Assembly (NCBI GenBank): GCA_028671895.1 | Contig: JAPMAC010000197.1 | Span: 6,391,001 to 6,455,000 of the forward strand | Origin: Oenanthe sinensis | Lineage: Eukaryota > Streptophyta > Magnoliopsida > Apiales > Apiaceae | Direction of reading: 5' to 3' | DNA length: 64,000 nt | Part shown: positions 24,444 to 36,403 of the stretch, piece by piece | How the letters are laid out: every line of letters begins with the position of its first letter | How positions within the stretch are numbered: position 1 is the stretch's first letter | Position numbers and translations under genes: made by a program | Notes under the pieces: generated by a model | Told to the model about the DNA's origin: nothing | What the model saw: only the letters and a program-made list of their open reading frames with translations | Databases searched by the model: none

Positions 24444-27400
24444 TGAACAGTGTGCCCTCTGTGTGGAATAGGAAAGGAATTTTAGGTAAATTATGAGTAA
24501 TTAGGTATTTAAAGAAATATAGAGAGAAAACTGCATCTTGCTAAGTTTCAATATGTAACATCAGTGGGGTCCTCTTCATATCATCTTTCAGAATTGATGA
24601 TAGTGCCCCTTGTTTATTCAGTCGTCTTTGCTTGAAATGTTACAGCAAAGTAGTTGCATTGGTTTCTCACCTGTTTTTAACATTTTAATTTACAATATTG
24701 AGAAGAGTTTTGACTTTACATATACTCCTTTTAGCGTTCCCAGCTTTAATCCCATAATTTTCGATTATAGTTCCCAACCTGCACCCTGGTGATGTGAACA
24801 TCATTGTTTGCCTCTATTTATGGCCATTTTTGCTCGTACGATACAAAGCCTTAATTTTGGCCTCCTATTAGGAATATGGATCGGCTCTTATTAGGAATAT
24901 GCATTAATGCTTCTATTGTAATGAATATGCTTTAATGCTTCTACTATTTTGCATGGGTTTAGACATTATGTGGCACAAATATATCATGCACTGAAATTTT
25001 CTACACAATTCAACTCAGGCCATAGGTTGTAGGCTACAGATTTCCTTCCCATAGCCATGCTTAGGTTTTTTTGGTTCCACCAGGGGGGTTATGCCGAAGC
25101 AGCAACATTGGGCATCCACCAAATACGTTAAAAGGAAAAAAGCTATGAGATTTGAACATTTTAGGTTACAAATTTCCTGTGGATCTAGTTGGTTATGCAA
25201 CTTTCAGATTTTTGGAAAATTACGGACTTGTGTGGAGGGATTCATATGAGCATGTCAGACATTTTTTTATTATTATTATAGTATAATTCTATGATATTTT
25301 TATTAATGTGATGAAATTAGGTAAATGCAGTTCTTTTTTTTTTTAATTTTATTTACTAATTAGATATATGAAATTTGATATTAAAATGAAAAGGCCTTTT
25401 TAATCACAATTTAGGGATAAAATGTCCAAAATATCACCCTATCAAAAAGCTGACTCTATCACAATGCAATGCCAATTTAAGTTGGGTTGCGACGTTGATG
25501 AATTTGAATATATACAACGATTGCTAATTGGCCTGCTTTCATGGGCATGGACTTAGAGGGTGGAGTGGGAATTCAATGTTTTTGTTAATAACGCATCTGA
25601 GACAAGCGAACAAAGCAACTTAATCTTGCGTTTTTAGATTTTTTTTTAAATTTTTTAATAAAAACATATTTTAAATTTGCATTATTAGAAAATACAAGTT
25701 TAAGTTAACCATTTTTTTGAATTATGATATTTCGGTCATTTTTCTTCAAATTGTGATACAAATGGCCGTTACTTAATTTGTAATTTATTCTAAATAAAGA
25801 ATTTTAGTCTTTTTTAATTTGATATAAAAAAACATTCAAAACAAGATCCGATCTAAACTAGTTTTAAAGTCCGTGAGGCATGGCTAAACTAGACTCTAGT
25901 ATTGTATGCGTTAATAGTTTTTATAATTAACATATTTTTTTTTATAAATACTCTCTAAATTTGTTGATTAGTAACTATGAAGTGTATATTTATTGCAAAG
26001 ATTGTATATGGACAGAACATGCATCATTTTCAATAGAACATGCATCATTTTTCAAATAATCAATAATCTAGAACATGCATCATTTTTCAATAGAACATGC
26101 ATCATTTTTCAATAGTCTTGGTTTTTGGGTTGTAATGAGGATCATGATACTTCTTCCGGTGTTTTATTACGCTCAGACATGTAAAGAACTAGAGCTGACG
26201 TTTTTTGATAATAAGATGTATTAGAGATAATATAAATTATGTTTCTTTCATAAGGCAAAATTAGAGTTGGAGTCGATTTATAATCGGAATCTATTAGATA
26301 GAATCTCATTTATATTATGAGTGTTTGTAGTGTGTACGAGGTTCACACACACTAGAAAACCGTATTAAAATTGAATAAGAGGCAGTGAGGTAGAGTCGAA
26401 TATGAGACTAAATTAGAAAAAAATATTGTATGATTATTTTTTGAATAAAAAATATTGTATGTTAATATTTTTTTAGTGGAAGCTAAATTTTTTATATATT
26501 AAATATTTTTATATAATTTTTTTTATCATAGTAGAGGTTGTAAATTTCGCTATTGTTATATAATTCCGTCATTGAAAAATAATTATATTTATTATCTAAG
26601 AAATTATTACAAAATATCACATATAAATTTTATATTTTATGGCCTTTCCGAAAAATTAGATATTTTTAAAATTTTATTAGATTACATATTTCGATATTTG
26701 ATAATAGAAAAAATTGAATTTCAATAAAATCAATCCTAATCAATAATTTTTGTTTTTTCAAACGGTAACGACCAATTGGGTTTCACTTGTTTGCTTACTA
26801 CTAGTTTCAGTTTCGCCCCCAATTCTACTGGATTTCACACTCACAACAACACTTGAAAGTATCTTCCGGCTACCATTCTTCAGCTGCCAAAATCAACTTG
26901 GATGACATACTTTTGGAGGTGTTCTGGATTTAATGTGTCATCCATCTTGGCTTTTATCTCATTCTAACTCGAGAAATTTTTCCAACGAAAGCGAAAATAA
27001 GAACTATACGGATTATTGTGTTTCGATACAATTCATTCTTGGAGTTTATGTCTCCATTCAAAAAAAAAACAATGCCAAGACAAGCAGAGCTCCATTTCTT
27101 GAAAAGTATATCAGAATTCCAATATGTACCGTGTCAGCCTTAAAGTTTCACAAACAGGAATGAACCATATGCAAGGTGACAGTGTGGGGGCAAAGACACT
27201 TGCTACTTGAAATGCTTATTGCATGTTTCAGCGGCTCTCTTTCATCCATTGTACAGAGACCAAGTTCATCTCTAAAAAATGGTACAGAAGTTCAAAATCT
27301 ATCACTGATGGTATACCTAATTCTCAAAAATCGCAAATATAGTTGTATATGTTGATTACATTGAGAATAAGAAATCTAAACATGTACGCCATACCGTATG

Positions 27401-28083
27401 CCGAACACTACAAAGGTCGTAGAAGTGTGTTCGTCATAGCACTTGACGAATAGTGTTGCCTATGTAAAATTGTTGTTGTTCTATTGTGTAAAAATTGTGA
27501 GACGACGAACAGTTAATTGAATTTTAAAATTTCTCCCTTTAGTGTACGCCATGCACAACAGTGAACCTTATCTTATCTCTAATTCACACATTTCAAGGCA
27601 CCTCCGCCTATATTATCCAACAATCCATTTCATTTCACCTCCTCACATCTGCAATTTTAATAAGGTACATTTTCTCTCTTCAATTTTTTTATATCTTGCA
27701 TATTATTTGTTTAAATTTATAAAAGAAATTATATGTTATATTCGATATTTTTTAAGGTTTTCTGTCATTTGCTCGTCTTTGTGCTATATCTACGTACATT
27801 AATTGCTCTGCTAATTGACATGTTAAATATAAATTTTCCATAATTAAACTAATTTTGAGATGAAAATATGTATACATTAAATAATTAGACTAATTTTGAG
27901 GTGAACATTTTAGTGATATAAATTGTTAATAATATAATTTGTTAGTTTATTATTAATAATTTGTTAAAGATTTATTAATATATGTTTAGTTATAAGAAAA
28001 AATTGTTGTTGTTAATTTGTTATTTATTTATTAATATATGTTTGTTATTAAATAATTAAAAATGTTGTTTAAAATTTAGGATA
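24444..28083. other. 3' UTR of the STT3B-like gene and AT-rich intergenic DNA
   Basis: Roughly the first 200-500 bp should be 3' UTR. The rest is AT-rich with no convincing gene. A short tandem repeat lies at 26014-26114. 27380-28083 is the presumed 5' side of the MULE; no terminal inverted repeat could be matched. Confidence 0.6.
26014..26114. repeat. Four copies of a roughly 22-bp unit
   Basis: AGAACATGCATCATTTTTCA occurs as two adjacent pairs separated by about 20 bp of AT-rich spacer. Each unit contains the palindrome ATGCAT. Confidence 0.85.
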
Positions 28084-30897
28084 ATGGAAGATTCGGTGAA
28101 TGTAAATTTTTTTTAGGGCGGTGAAATAATTAGACGGGATGAGGATATAAGATATTCTATAGATCCCCAAAAATTGCAGTATATTAAATGGGGAACCTCT
28201 TATGATGAGTTGAAGGAGATTGTGTATCGATTAATGCAGATTAGTAGTTCACATTGGAATGTGAAGATAAAGTTTAAATATCCTCAATTAGGTCTTGGAA
28301 ATGTAGTATGTGGATATTATATTGCTGGTGTTAATTGCGATGATGATGTGAGGAGGATGCTGAGTGTTCCTAGGCAGATGCAGATGATGGGGTGATGTAT
28401 CTCTATTTGTGGATGCTGAAAAAATAGTACAAGAGGATGTGTTTTCATATCATTAAGGCGGTTACTCACAACCTAGCCAACCTACACAATCAAGTTATGA
28501 CACAATATATGAGAGGAGTCGGTTGCCAGATTATGGTATGGCTAGTTGGTCAAATTATTATTTTAGTAGAGGAGGTAACAGTGATCTGTATGTTTGCGGT
28601 TCTAGCAGTCATGCATTTGAGGAATATGGTGGTGGTTCAAGTAGTCGTCCATTTGAGAAATATGGGGGTGGTTCAAGCATGAATGCTGGTGTGATCTTGT
28701 CTCCCCCACGTGATCCATTTACATCGACGACTGGTAGAAATTTGGCCCTCATCAATGAAACTGAAGAATATGAGCAGTATAGTTCAAGTGGTGAGGAATT
28801 TTTAGAAGATGACAGCGAAGATGACTCAGACGATGGGATCAATTTGGGACTGAATTCGAGGGGTATTGAGCAAGAAGACCATGTTCCAATGGCAGGACCC
28901 CATGTTCCAATGACAGCCTTCTTTGAGAATGAGGAGTATACACCTACAGTGATGAATCCGAGTGAGATGTTGACTATTTTTTATCCTCGAAATGCAATAT
29001 TCTCGGTGGGAACATTATTCCGTGACAATGATATGTTAGTTGCAGCAGTGAAAGAGGTTCACATCAACAGTGACATGAACTATAAAGTTATGAGGAGTAA
29101 TCGTACTCAGTTCATTGCAGAGTGTGAATTGAGTGACGACTGTCCTTGGAGGTTGCGAGCTACTTTGATGAAGAAGCATGGACTGTGGGAAATCACAAAG
29201 GTGAGAGAAATGCACACATGCGTTAACAACGAGCCGATGCAGGATCACCGCAGAATCTCAGCAAAATTAATTTTAAAACTTGTGAAACCCCATGTAAGTT
29301 TTATAAATTACCAATATTCATTAATATTTGAGTACAGATATACTAGTTGTGTTGATTTGATCTTATTAAATCATGTAACAGGTGATGGAAAGGCCAAATT
29401 TGCCAATCATGACTGTTATGACCATGATAAACAATGAATACCACCACCGTGTTAAGTTATCTAAGGGCATAGAGGGGCAAACATGCAGCAATTGAGGAGG
29501 TCTATGGTAAATGGAGCATGACATATTCTACTCTCCCTATGTTCTTGACAGCTTTGGTACATGCTAATCCAGGCAGTGTAGTTAAGATTGCTGATGTCCC
29601 TCATGAAACAGACCAGCATACCTCTGTATACAAGAGAATATTTTGGTGTCTGAAAGCAATGAAGGATGGTTGACAGCATGCATGTCCCGTAATTTCAATA
29701 GATGAAACGTTTTTGAAGGGGAGATACAAGGGAAAACTCCTTATTGCCATGTGAGTTGATTCAAATAATCACCAATATCCCATTTGTTATGCCTTGATTG
29801 AGGAAGAGATATATGAGAACTGGTCTTCATTTTTGAAGCTACTCCGTAAACATGTTTGCAAGGAAAGACATGGTGTGTGCATAATATCAGATCGTGCACC
29901 AAGTATTCTTGCAGCAATGAGGGACATGAGGAATGGATTTACGCAACTGTATGGCGTGCATAGGTTCTACTTGTTTCACGTGAGAAGTAACTTTTCCTCA
30001 CAGCACCCCGGTAGAGAGTTGAAGAAGTTGATGTGGTTAGCTGGGGTAACCATGCATGTTACGAAACATGATGCTTACATGAAAAGAATTGGGCAGATAT
30101 CTCTTCCCGCATTGCAGTACCTTCAGAACATTCATGCAGAATTGTGGACATTGTGTCACGACACCGGTGGAGCTCGATATGGGCAAAGTACCACTAATAT
30201 AATGGAAGGTTTTAATGGTAACATTAGAATGGATCGTTTCCTTCCAGTGACGGCGATGATGGAGTATATCTTCTACAGGACTGTGAAGATAGTGAACACA
30301 CAAAGGAACATTGTCGAGGAAAACCTGCAAAAGGGTCAAGAGTTGTATGCGAGGACTAGGACAATGTTAACAAAAATTTTGGAGAAAACTACTGCATATA
30401 AGGTTGAGACCTATAGTCTTCAGATGGGGATCTATCAAGTGACGACACACCGATATCATGTTAAATTGGTGTGGAAAGGTGGTAACAAGCAGAATGTAGA
30501 TATTGGTAAACGTAGTTGCACCTGTGGAAAATGGACGTGCCACCATTTACCCTATTCGCATGTTGTAGCAGGATGTATGACAAACAACAAAAACTGGAAG
30601 CAGTGGATAGAGCCTTACCATTACTCCTCACAGTTGTAGAAGTTGTGGGAACCTATTATCTTTCCTTTGGCACCTACCCAATATTGGAATTATGCATTGC
30701 CCAGGCATTGGCAATAGTATGGGACGTTAGTAGCTGATGAAACTTTGATGAAGGTAAAGAGGAAAAGAGGTGATAAGGGGCAATCAGTTAGAATTCGAAC
30801 TGAGATGGACAGTCTCAAGATGACGATGATGTGCAGTCATTGTAAGCAAGAAGGACATACTAGGCGCAGTGTAAGATGTCTAGAACGTACAAATTAA
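28084..30897 (+). pseudogene. Mutator-like (MULE) transposase, decayed
   Basis: Translation shows an N-terminal plant MULE region, then a MuDR-type DNA-binding domain at about 29000-29293 (FRDNDMLVAAVKEV, CELSDDCPWRLRAT, HTCVNN). After an intron (29294-29381), YSTLPMFLTALVHANPGSVV leads to the MULE core: ISIDETFLKGRYKGKLL (first Asp, 29697-29747), IISDRAPSILAAM (second Asp, about 29881-29920) and TNIMEGFN (likely Glu, about 30193-30216). A SWIM zinc finger (CTCGKWTCHHLPYSH) lies at about 30518-30562 and a CSHCKQEGH zinc-knuckle-like end near 30831-30858. Stops at about 28114, 28455, 29671, 29752 and 30637 plus a frameshift near 28390 show it is inactive. Confidence 0.88.
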
Positions 30898-31064
30898 GTC
30901 TCTATATTTAAAATGTTATATGTTTGTTGTTATTTATCTCTATGGATCATAATTGTAATGCGTATTTATCTGTGTGTTTCATCATTTTCCTAAGTTTCAA
31001 TTAATTGATCCCGGGTGATTTCTAGTTTAACTTTGTAATTTCATAAAAGTAAGGGGAATAAACC

Positions 31065-31268
31065 ATGATTCCTGAAAATGTGAGTGAAAGGGTGCCTGCA
31101 AATAAGAAGGGGAAGAAAGTCACCTTCTGCCTACCAAGTCGTGATCCCCATATAGAGGAAAACGAAGAGAAGCTGGATTGCTTATTGAATATAGTAGACC
31201 GGGAAGAAAAGACGAATTCTTTACATAGAGATTCCTCGGTGGAACCAAAGATAATATCATCTACATAA
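31065..31268 (+). other. Unidentified short ORF next to the copia 2 break
   Basis: A 67-aa ORF, lysine- and glutamate-rich (for example NKKGKKVTFCLPSRDPHIEE). Its 3' end overlaps, on the other strand, the RT of copia 2 (readable down to about 31218), so only 31065-31218 is independent sequence. I do not recognise it. It may be a captured gene fragment or chance. Confidence 0.25.
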
Positions 31269-33380
31269 ATTTGAACGAGCAAGATGTCATCATTTTCATA
31301 CTTCATAAAGAGAGTGGTATCAATAACTCATATTTTGTAACCATTTTCAATAAGGAATTTGCTTAACCTCTCATACCAAGCTCTAGGAGCTTGCTTTAAT
31401 CCGTATAAGGTTTTGTACAATTTGTACATATACTCGGGATGTAAATGATCTTCAGATCCAGGTGGTTGTCTTATATATACTTCCTCTTCTAAGACACCAT
31501 TAAGGAAAGCATATTTAACATCCATTTGATAGACCTTGAAACCTTTATGACATGCGAAGGCTAAAAACATTCGAATCGATTCAATTCGAGCCACGGGAGC
31601 GTATGTTTCATCAAAATCTATTCCTTCCATTTGAGTATAGCCTTGAGCAACCAATCGTGCTTTATTTCTTACCACTGTTCTACTTTCGTCTAACTTGTTA
31701 CGAAAGACCCATTTTTGTTCCAATAATGAAAGTATGAGGGGGTTGTGAAACTAGTTCCCAAACTTTATTATGAAAGAATTGGTTTAATTCTTCTTGCATA
31801 ACAAAATCTAATCCTCATCTAATAAAGTTTCCTTTGTAGTTTTGGGTTCTATTTGTGATAGAAAGGCCATATGGCTCACAATGTTTTGTACTTGAGCACG
31901 AGTTTGAACACCTTTAGTTAAATCACCTAAGACACAATCTATCAGATGATCTTTAAGCAATGGTATTTCCTTAGGCAATTCAAGTTCATCCTCATCTTTT
32001 TCAAGAGGATTCTTTGGGATTGTAGGTCTAAGATTCATATTTCCAATTTTTCGAATAATATTTCCAACATTACTTGGAATATGACCATTTGAATCTGGTT
32101 CCTCATATATCAAATCTTTAAACTTTGAGTTTGGTTTAGATTCATCGAATGCAACATTCATTGATTCTTCCACAACCAAAATATTAAGATTAAATACTCG
32201 ATAAGCTTTGTTATTCACAGAATATCCTAGAAAAATCCTCTCTCCAAATTTTGGGTCAAATTTCGTTAAATAATAGTTGGTATTCATGATATAGCATTTA
32301 CTTCCAAAAACTTTAAAGTAATCAAGCTTAGGAGTTTTACCAAAATAAAGCTCATATGGAGTTTTCATTTTGATAGGTCGTAGTAATACTCTATTAAGAA
32401 CATGACATGCAATAGACATTGCTTCGGCCCAAAAATATTTTGGTCGACGATATTCATTAAGCATAGTATTTGCCATTTCTTGCAACGTTCTGTTTTTTCC
32501 TTTCAATTACCCCATTTGACTGCGGTGTATAATGAGCAAAAAAGTTATGAGTAATACCATACGCTTCATAAAATTCAATAAATTTAGAATTTTCAAACTC
32601 CTTTCCATGATCAGTCCTTATATAGATGATCAATTCATTTTGTTCATTTTGTATGCATTTATAAAGAGTAGTAAATGATTCAAATGCATCACTCTTTGAC
32701 TTTAGAAATTCAGTCCATGTATACCGAGAGTAATCATCAACTACCATGAGGGCGTATTGACTTCCTCCAAGACTTTATACTGGGACTGGTCCAATAAGAT
32801 CCATATGTAATAGTTCAAGTGGTCTAAAAGTAGACACCATGAATTTTGCTTTATGATATGCTCGAATTCGTTTGCCAATTTCACAAGCTTCACATATATG
32901 ATCTTTAACGAAATTGAGTTTCAGTAATCTACGTACATGTTCATTCGAACATATAGTTTTAATGAATTTCATGTTAACATGGCCCAGCCTTCTATGCCAT
33001 AACCATGGATTCTCATTAATGGAAACTAAACATACATTATCATATTTCGTAGTGTCACACGTATAGACATTTTTATCATGTGGACAGTTTAGAGGTAGTC
33101 TTCCGTTTGCATCGTAAATAGAACAATGTGATGATCGGAAGACTACTTTGCAACCATTATCACATAGTTGACTTATGGATAACAAATTGTACTTTAGTCC
33201 TATGACTAATTGTACATTTATTATTTTGAAACGTTCATTTCCGATATCCCTAATGCCAATGATGTTGCCTTTACTGCTATCTCCAAAGGTTACACTTCCA
33301 GCAACTACCTTTCTAATGTTGTTTAACAATGACTTATTACCAGTCATATGTCGGGAACATCCACTGTCAAGGTACCACAC
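31222..33380 (-). pseudogene. Copia 2 protease-integrase-RT, truncated
   Basis: The protease motif WYLDSGCSRHMTG lies near 33340-33378. The GAG-pre-integrase block (WLWHRRLGHVNMKFI, then CEACEIGKR) spans about 33010 to 32870. Integrase has MVVDDYSRYTW, RTDHGKEFEN and SNGVIERKKQN (D, D, E) at 32500-32747. After a frameshift near 32500 come the integrase C-terminus and the RT blocks at 31328-31723 (ARLVAQGYTQMEGIDFDETY, QMDVKYAFLNG, LYGLKQAPRAWY), ending at YVDDIIFGSTEESLCKE near 31220-31275. Most of the palm after the YVDD box and all of RNase H are missing. Confidence 0.88.
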
Positions 33381-33420
33381 GTCTTTCTTAGCAGTAAGAC
33401 ATACCTATAAGAAAAATTAT

Positions 33421-36323
33421 TTAATCATTTTGGTACCCCTTTTGTCGTAAGGGTCCTTGGGTTAGTACGTCATAAGGCATGTATGAACTAGCATTAACAA
33501 ATCTAGGCATGGGATAATATTGCACATCATCGTATAATCTTCTAGATGCTCCATTCCTAGCAGAGATATGATATGAATTTATTCTAGGAGTATATTTGTT
33601 ATAGTTAGCATGATTATTAGTCTTACTATGTGGGAATATGGTAATAATTGAATTTCTAGAATTAGAATTGGCACTGTAATTCACATTATTATGTCTAACA
33701 TGAGCATTTGAAGTACTAGAATAGACATTGTGACTCACATTAGCATGATGACTCGATCTATCATGATGATTAGCATTTCTAGGCATATTAGCATTTAAGT
33801 TACGAGATCGATCATGGTAGTTAAGATTTTGAGTCTTAGATCCATTTTGATAAACATTATCCCTTCTAGTTGAACTAGAGCTAGGATGAACATTTTTCAT
33901 GTTCTTTGGTCCATAGATTATTGGTTCTTGATGATACCAAAACCTAGGTTGACTTTGAACTTTCACTTTAGGATCATTTCTCTTTTGAGATAATTTCTTA
34001 TCATTTCTATTTTTAGAAATTGATCTTTTAGGAATCCATTTATACTTCCCCTTGAGTTCACCTTCTATGACTTTGCAATATAAATGAGTATGTGCACTTA
34101 CATTGCAATACATACAGTTAGGTATATGTGACTTAGGTGTAGTACTAATCGGAGGTCTAGGTTTATGCTCTTCCTTTTTAGGAGGATCATTATGTTCATA
34201 ACTTAATCCTTCACGATTAAATGATTTCCGGGTAACAAATACCATTCTTTCTAAAATGGCACTGCCCTTAGTGAATTATTTCAAAGTGGATTCGAGATTT
34301 TATTTTTCTTTAATCAAGATATTAATCTTGTTAGTCAAGAAACTCTCTTTAACCATACCTTGATATAAGAGCTTTTGGTTTTCATTTTTAAGCCATTGAC
34401 TTTCCAACTTCATCGTTTCTAATTCCGAGACAAGTCTTTGATGACTTTCGAGTTCAACATATGCCTTACTTTTAAGTTTGGCATAATCGATGTTCTTACT
34501 CATTAATTAAAGTTGGTAGTCAAATTTTTGTTCTTTTAAGGCTTCATAAAGCTCTTCCTCTCGATCTCCCGTAAGAGACTATTTGAGGTCATTTATATGA
34601 TTGCATTTTGAAGAATTCTCTTGAATCAGTGATTTGTTTTGAATTTTCAAATTTAAAATCTCAACGTGGAGCTCACGATTGCATTCGTCTAAATGAATCT
34701 TGTCATTCTCAATCTCTTCAGCTTGTCGAATCAGAGACGTATTTTCGACTACTAGAGTACGAATTTGATCATCCATTTCGTTTGTCTCGATTTTCAAGTT
34801 TTTATTAAGAGATAAAATGTTAGTAATGTACTCCATGTCTTTAACATGTACGTCGGTCAAACTAGTGACCTCTGTTTAAAGTTGGAGACACAAATCCTCA
34901 TATTTTTGCTTTTTGGATTTGGTCTTGGTATAGTTTCGGCTTAACTCATCATAACCAATTTTCAAATCTTTAACTAAATTTCTAAGCTCAGAAATATCCA
35001 TGTCATAGTGATCAATTTTAGACAATTTAATATCATTACTACTACATGACAATATTGAAGTTGGTTTAGATACTACCTCTTGTAGAGAAGTGAAGACTTT
35101 CGTAGGAGTAGTTTCGTCTCCGATCGCCATTAAGCAGAGGTTCATAATTTCTTCATTTTTCTCCGGAGTTTCCTCATCCTTGCTTAAATCCCATCCACTT
35201 TGCGCAACAAAGATTTGTCCCTTGGACAAATTTGGACATTCCCATTTAAAATGACCAAGTTGTTTACATTCGAAACAAACATTCTCATTTTCCTCGGGAT
35301 TTGCCTCTTTAGGCTTAGGTGTATAATTACTCATAAATTTCGAGTTATTATTGTAAGCATTATTTTCTTGTTGTTGCACACCTTTGCCTTTAGCATCGCT
35401 CGTGCTAGGAAAATTGTTCTTATAATTCGGCCTACCCTTAGAGTTGAAAACTCGTTGTTGGTTACCGGATTTAAGAAAGCATTTTCCGTATCTTTGAGCT
35501 TTGCTTTGTAAAATGCGACGGAGTTGTCTCGTGAGTAAAGCAATTTCTCGCTCGTCGAGATTTTCTAATTCTTCATTTAGATCGTCGTCGTTTTCATCTT
35601 CATCGATAAGTATTACTTTTAAAGCCATACTTTTCCTCTTCTCTTCAATCGTAGGGAGAGGCTTATTTGGAGCATCGTCTTCTTAGTATGCACGAAGGTT
35701 GCCGAATAAACTATCGATGGTATATTCATTTAAATTATGCATTTCTTTTATAGTGGTAACTTTAATTTCCAACTAGGAGGCAAAGCTTTTAACACCCTTC
35801 AATTTTTCTCATTAATCGAATAAGTTTTTCCGAGTTATGCAAGTTCATCGATAATCCGAGTAAATCTCATTTCCATATCGATGATGGTTTCACCCTTGAT
35901 GAGTTTAAAGTTCTCGTATTCTTCGATAAGAGTATCCATTCGAGAGTCTTTAATATCCATTATTCCCTCGTAGGTAATAACCAATTTGTTCCACATTTCT
36001 TGTGTTGACTTGCGGTTGTTAAGTCTTTTGTACTCTTTTTCTGCAAGTGCACTTGTTAAGACCATTTCCGCTATAACGACTATATTCATTAACTCTTCTT
36101 CTTCGCTGGTGTATTCACTGACTTTCTTTTCGATGACAATATCGTTAACTACTTTAGTTGGAACAACAACCCCGTCCTTGATATCCATCCACACTTTGAC
36201 ACCTTGGGATTTAGCATAAATTCTAAATCTTGTTTTCCAAGTAGCAAAGTTGGTGACGTCGAATAAAGGAGGTCTCGAACTTGAGAGACCTTCACCACAA
36301 CCAATGATACTCAAATACGCCAT
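33421..36323 (-). pseudogene. Copia 2 Gag, extended, with two zinc knuckles and a coiled coil
   Basis: Starts at ATG 36323-36321 (MAYLSIIGCGEG). The N-terminal copia Gag domain (FATWKTRFRIYAKSQG, then ERMDTLIEEYENFKLIKGE-like) occupies 35835-36323. After a shift, 34876-35628 carries a first CCHC knuckle (CFECKQLGHFKWEC, near 35240-35280). 34300-34860 is a predicted coiled coil rich in E, N, K and L. 33421-34245 holds a second C-x2-C-x4-H-x4-C (CMYCNVSAHTHLYC, near 34075-34120) and an Asn/Ser/His-rich tail. From 35628 down to 33421 the pieces share one frame, broken by stops. Confidence 0.8.
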
Positions 36324-36390
36324 AAAAGATCAACTTTTTGTCGCGTTCGTTGGCATTGAAAAAGGCTACGAAACACAGTAAAAAGTACTA

Positions 36391-36402
36391 CTTTGATACC
36401 AA
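36391..36402 (-). other. Primer-binding site of copia 2
   Basis: TTGGTATCAAAG on the - strand, complementary in type to the initiator-Met tRNA 3' end, one base from the LTR end CCTAACA. Confidence 0.75.
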
Positions 36403-36403
36403 C

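Larger units (their letters stand above)
31218..36403 (-). mobile_element. Ty1/copia element 2 (SIRE-type), internal region, 3' truncated
   Basis: On the - strand from the right: LTR, PBS (36402-36391), gag from 36323, coiled-coil and zinc-knuckle region, protease, integrase and RT. The coding match stops just after the catalytic RT motif and a SLCKEF segment at about 31218. RNase H, polypurine tract and 3' LTR are missing. Frame breaks occur, but long in-frame stretches survive. The extended Gag and the LTR features fit the SIRE/Maximus lineage. Confidence 0.85.
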
